Assembly (NCBI GenBank): GCA_944386395.1
Contig: CALXAZ010000091.1
Span: 1 to 26,104 of the forward strand
DNA length: 26,104 nucleotides
From: an uncultured Clostridia bacterium
GTDB lineage: Bacteria > Bacillota > Clostridia > Oscillospirales > JAAYOS01
Direction: 5' to 3'
Shown here: piece after piece, positions 24,588 to 26,104 of the stretch
How positions within the stretch are numbered: position 1 is the first letter of the stretch
Layout: every line of letters starts with the position of its first letter
Position numbers and translations under genes: made by a program
The notes under the pieces: model-generated
What the model saw: the letters and a program-made list of their open reading frames with translations, nothing else
The model's database searches: none
What the model was told of the DNA's origin: nothing

Positions 24588-25010
24588 ATGAAGATATTGG
24601 TAATAGATGGTCAAGGTGGCGGAATGGGGCGCAGCCTTATTGAAAAGCTCAGAATCAGGCTCCCCGAAGCGGAAATAATTGCCGTTGGTAGCAACGCTCT
24701 TGCTACCTCTGCTATGCTTCGTGCCGGCGCAACTGCCGGCGCAACGGGTGAAAATGCCGTTATTTATAATGCTCCGCGCTGTGACATTATTACCGGACCT
24801 ATCGGAATCATTCTTGCAAATTCCATGTATGGCGAAATATCACCTGCAATGGCCGCTGCCGTTTCGGCGAGCCCCGCACAAAAAATACTTATACCTGTCA
24901 ACAAATCAGGGCTCCGCGTTGTAGGCGTGGTCACTTCGTCTACAGAAGAGCTTCTTACCCAGGCAGTCGAGTCTGTATACCTGTGGAGCGGCAAAGGTAG
25001 AGTGTGTTGA
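24588..25010 (+). CDS. DUF3842 family protein
   Basis: This 140-residue protein matches DUF3842 as I remember it. It begins MKILVIDGQGGGMGRSLIEK, a glycine-rich Rossmann-like opening, then AVGSNALATSAMLRAGA and TGENAVIYN. PIGIILANSMYGEISPAMA and KILIPVNKSGLRVVGV follow. The family is widespread in Clostridia and its function is unknown. The opening suggests nucleotide or dinucleotide binding, but there is no catalytic signature to name. I start it at the ATG at 24588 because relatives begin MKI. A GTG three codons upstream is possible, but its AAGG is only 2 nt away. It stands alone, divergent from rodA, with no clear terminator of its own in the forward sense. Confidence 0.85.
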   Translation: MKILVIDGQGGGMGRSLIEKLRIRLPEAEIIAVGSNALATSAMLRAGATAGATGENAVIYNAPRCDIITGPIGIILANSMYGEISPAMAAAVSASPAQKILIPVNKSGLRVVGVVTSSTEELLTQAVESVYLWSGKGRVC

Positions 25011-25047
25011 TGCTTTTGTGCAGCTTTTTATATCACAGTTTAAACGC

Positions 25048-25079
25048 AAAAAGAGGGGCGCTACTTGTGTGGCGCCCCT
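25048..25079 (-). terminator. Terminator of the solute-binding protein gene
   Basis: An 11-bp stem with one G-U pair (AGGGGCGCTAC with GTGGCGCCCCT) closes a TTGT loop. On the minus strand CTTTTTGCG follows. It lies about 75 nt past the stop. There is no T run in the forward direction, so it suits the minus-strand gene. Confidence 0.82.
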
Positions 25080-25153
25080 GAATGCTTTACACCAACTTTT
25101 GCAATTTCAACATAGCCTTTTCAGGTCTATCATAACTATAGTAACTTTTATAA

Positions 25154-26104
25154 TTAATATTCTCCTATGTTGTACTCTTCAATCTGCTCATCGGTATAAC
25201 CTACAGTGAGGTCACGGGCAAGATATCTGTCGTAGGCTTCCTGCTGCCACTTAATGCAGTTTTCGATGCCAAGATTCTTTATTTCGTTCTGGAAGCTTGC
25301 CCAAGACTCGTCATTCAGCTCATCCTGACCAACTATGAAGCGCACAACAGCCTCGTTTACATATGTTTCAACGTCATTAAAGCGAGCAGTATATTCTGTA
25401 TAGTTTGCCTCGTCGATTGTCAGGTTGCCCGGGAATTTCTGCGGATCTTCCATATTTGAATCCCATACCTGGGCAGTCTCTACAAATGCTTTATCCGACA
25501 TTGTTGCCGGAACTTCGCGATACCACTCAAACCACATACCTGCTGTTGAGTGATGCATTGTGTACATATGGAGACCTGCTGTGATGGAACGACCATCCGG
25601 GTTGTTCAGAATGAAGTCATACATAACCGGCTCGCCATTCTCGTCATAATAGAAGGATACGCCTTCGACACCAAACTGGGTGAGGATACGCCCGTCATAT
25701 GTGAAGAGGTAGTCCTGCCATCTCAGGATAAGGTCAACCTTGTCCTCTGTGCAGGCTGTTGTGATAGTGGTTGTAGAGTTGGAAGTCCTGTTGGATGTGT
25801 TACCTGCGTAGAGACGAGATATGTCGTCCTCTGATATACGCGGAACACGGATAGGTGTCCACCAGCCATCGTCAGCTGTCTGCATATCGTATCTATCTAT
25901 GTTTATGTAACCCACAATACTCATTGCAGCGTCGCCGTTAAAGCAAAGAGGCTCAATATCAGTAGAAGTGGTGCGGGAATAGAAGTCCTGATCTATCAGA
26001 CCTTCAGCATACCACTGACGGTAAAGCTCCAGATAATCACGGAAAGCTTCCTCTGCAGGAGCATAATAAACCGTGCCGTCTACCTGGTACCACTGTGCTG
26101 CGCC
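25154..26104 (-). CDS. Extracellular solute-binding protein of a sugar ABC importer, N-terminus outside window
   Basis: The frame is open to the last base, so 316 C-terminal residues are visible and the start is missing. The internal ATG at 25924 is not a real start, since similar sequence continues upstream (DYLELYRQWYAEGLIDQDF, a typical block). The end, with a VVRFIVGQDELND stretch and KWQQEAYDRYLAR, is typical of the large LplA/family 1 lipoproteins that bind oligosaccharides for CUT1 importers in Clostridia. A lipoprotein signal would lie beyond the window. It should be tethered outside the membrane and deliver a saccharide to permeases encoded upstream or elsewhere. It is not adjacent to the arabinose operon, so a link to arabinose is unsupported. 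It ends in TAA and is followed by a terminator. Confidence 0.85.
   Translation of the reverse strand, partial: GAAQWYQVDGTVYYAPAEEAFRDYLELYRQWYAEGLIDQDFYSRTTSTDIEPLCFNGDAAMSIVGYINIDRYDMQTADDGWWTPIRVPRISEDDISRLYAGNTSNRTSNSTTTITTACTEDKVDLILRWQDYLFTYDGRILTQFGVEGVSFYYDENGEPVMYDFILNNPDGRSITAGLHMYTMHHSTAGMWFEWYREVPATMSDKAFVETAQVWDSNMEDPQKFPGNLTIDEANYTEYTARFNDVETYVNEAVVRFIVGQDELNDESWASFQNEIKNLGIENCIKWQQEAYDRYLARDLTVGYTDEQIEEYNIGEY

Noticed and set aside
24591..25120. A strong forward terminator for the DUF3842 gene.
   Set aside because: The only strong hairpin nearby (25054-25079) has its U tract on the minus strand. The T-rich stretch at 25014-25031 lacks a convincing stem.
1..26104. CRISPR arrays, tRNA or rRNA genes, insertion sequences, phage or toxin-antitoxin genes.
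   Set aside because: Reading both strands I saw no regularly spaced repeats, no tRNA-like cloverleaf with a T-loop, no transposase motifs and no paired small genes of that kind. Short tRNAs could only be fully excluded with a dedicated scan.

Overview
This window looks like chromosomal DNA from a low-to-moderate GC Gram-positive anaerobe of the class Clostridia (Bacillota). The evidence is an AraR-type arabinose repressor, a pyrophosphate-type phosphofructokinase, a three-repeat S-layer-homology protein, a DUF3842 gene, strong AGGAGG ribosome binding sites, heavy use of AUA isoleucine codons, and UUG/GUG starts backed by good ribosome binding sites. No rRNA, tRNA, CRISPR array, phage gene or insertion sequence was seen, so placement below class level would be a guess.

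Layout. (1) 1-7500 is an L-arabinose island. A 5'-truncated araR on the plus strand converges on a minus-strand operon araB-araA-araD-GH2 glycosidase. That operon has its own promoter, with a palindromic operator just downstream. (2) 7500-11650 is a minus-strand operon: polyprenol-phosphate glycosyltransferase, GtrA-like membrane protein, calcium-type P-type ATPase. A strong hairpin ends it. (3) 11718-16801 is a plus-strand housekeeping run: YdcF-like membrane protein, peptide release factor 1, Sua5/TsaC, dephospho-CoA kinase, M18 aminopeptidase, terminator. (4) 16866-17837 is a lone minus-strand radical SAM gene of the BioB/HydE/PylB superfamily. (5) 18039-19351 is a monocistronic PPi-type pfk with a strong promoter and terminator. 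(6) 19361-21115 is a minus-strand HAD phosphatase-galM pair. (7) 21146-22513 is a minus-strand SLH surface protein. (8) 22687-24422 is a minus-strand rodA-GNAT pair, divergent from (9) a DUF3842 gene with a leader of about 120 nt. (10) 25154-26104 is the C-terminal part of a sugar-type ABC solute-binding protein that runs off the end of the window.

The most notable observation is in araA. Its reading frame is cut by a single in-frame TAG exactly where homologues have a Trp in the block before AGGAHHT. The remaining 58 codons downstream are intact and end in a TGATG overlap with araD. The same window carries an intact RF1 gene, and two other genes end naturally at TAG, so genome-wide UAG recoding is unlikely. 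A recent nonsense mutation or a single-base sequence error fits best. Either the arabinose pathway has just been broken at its first enzyme or the base call at 4202 is wrong.

Other leads are a GH2 enzyme of unknown substrate inside the arabinose operon, a PylB/HydE-like radical SAM gene without partners, a possibly structured leader before DUF3842, and the GT2-GtrA-Ca-ATPase grouping. I did not find a clearly new multi-gene system. Most of the window is ordinary core metabolism and cell-envelope biology.
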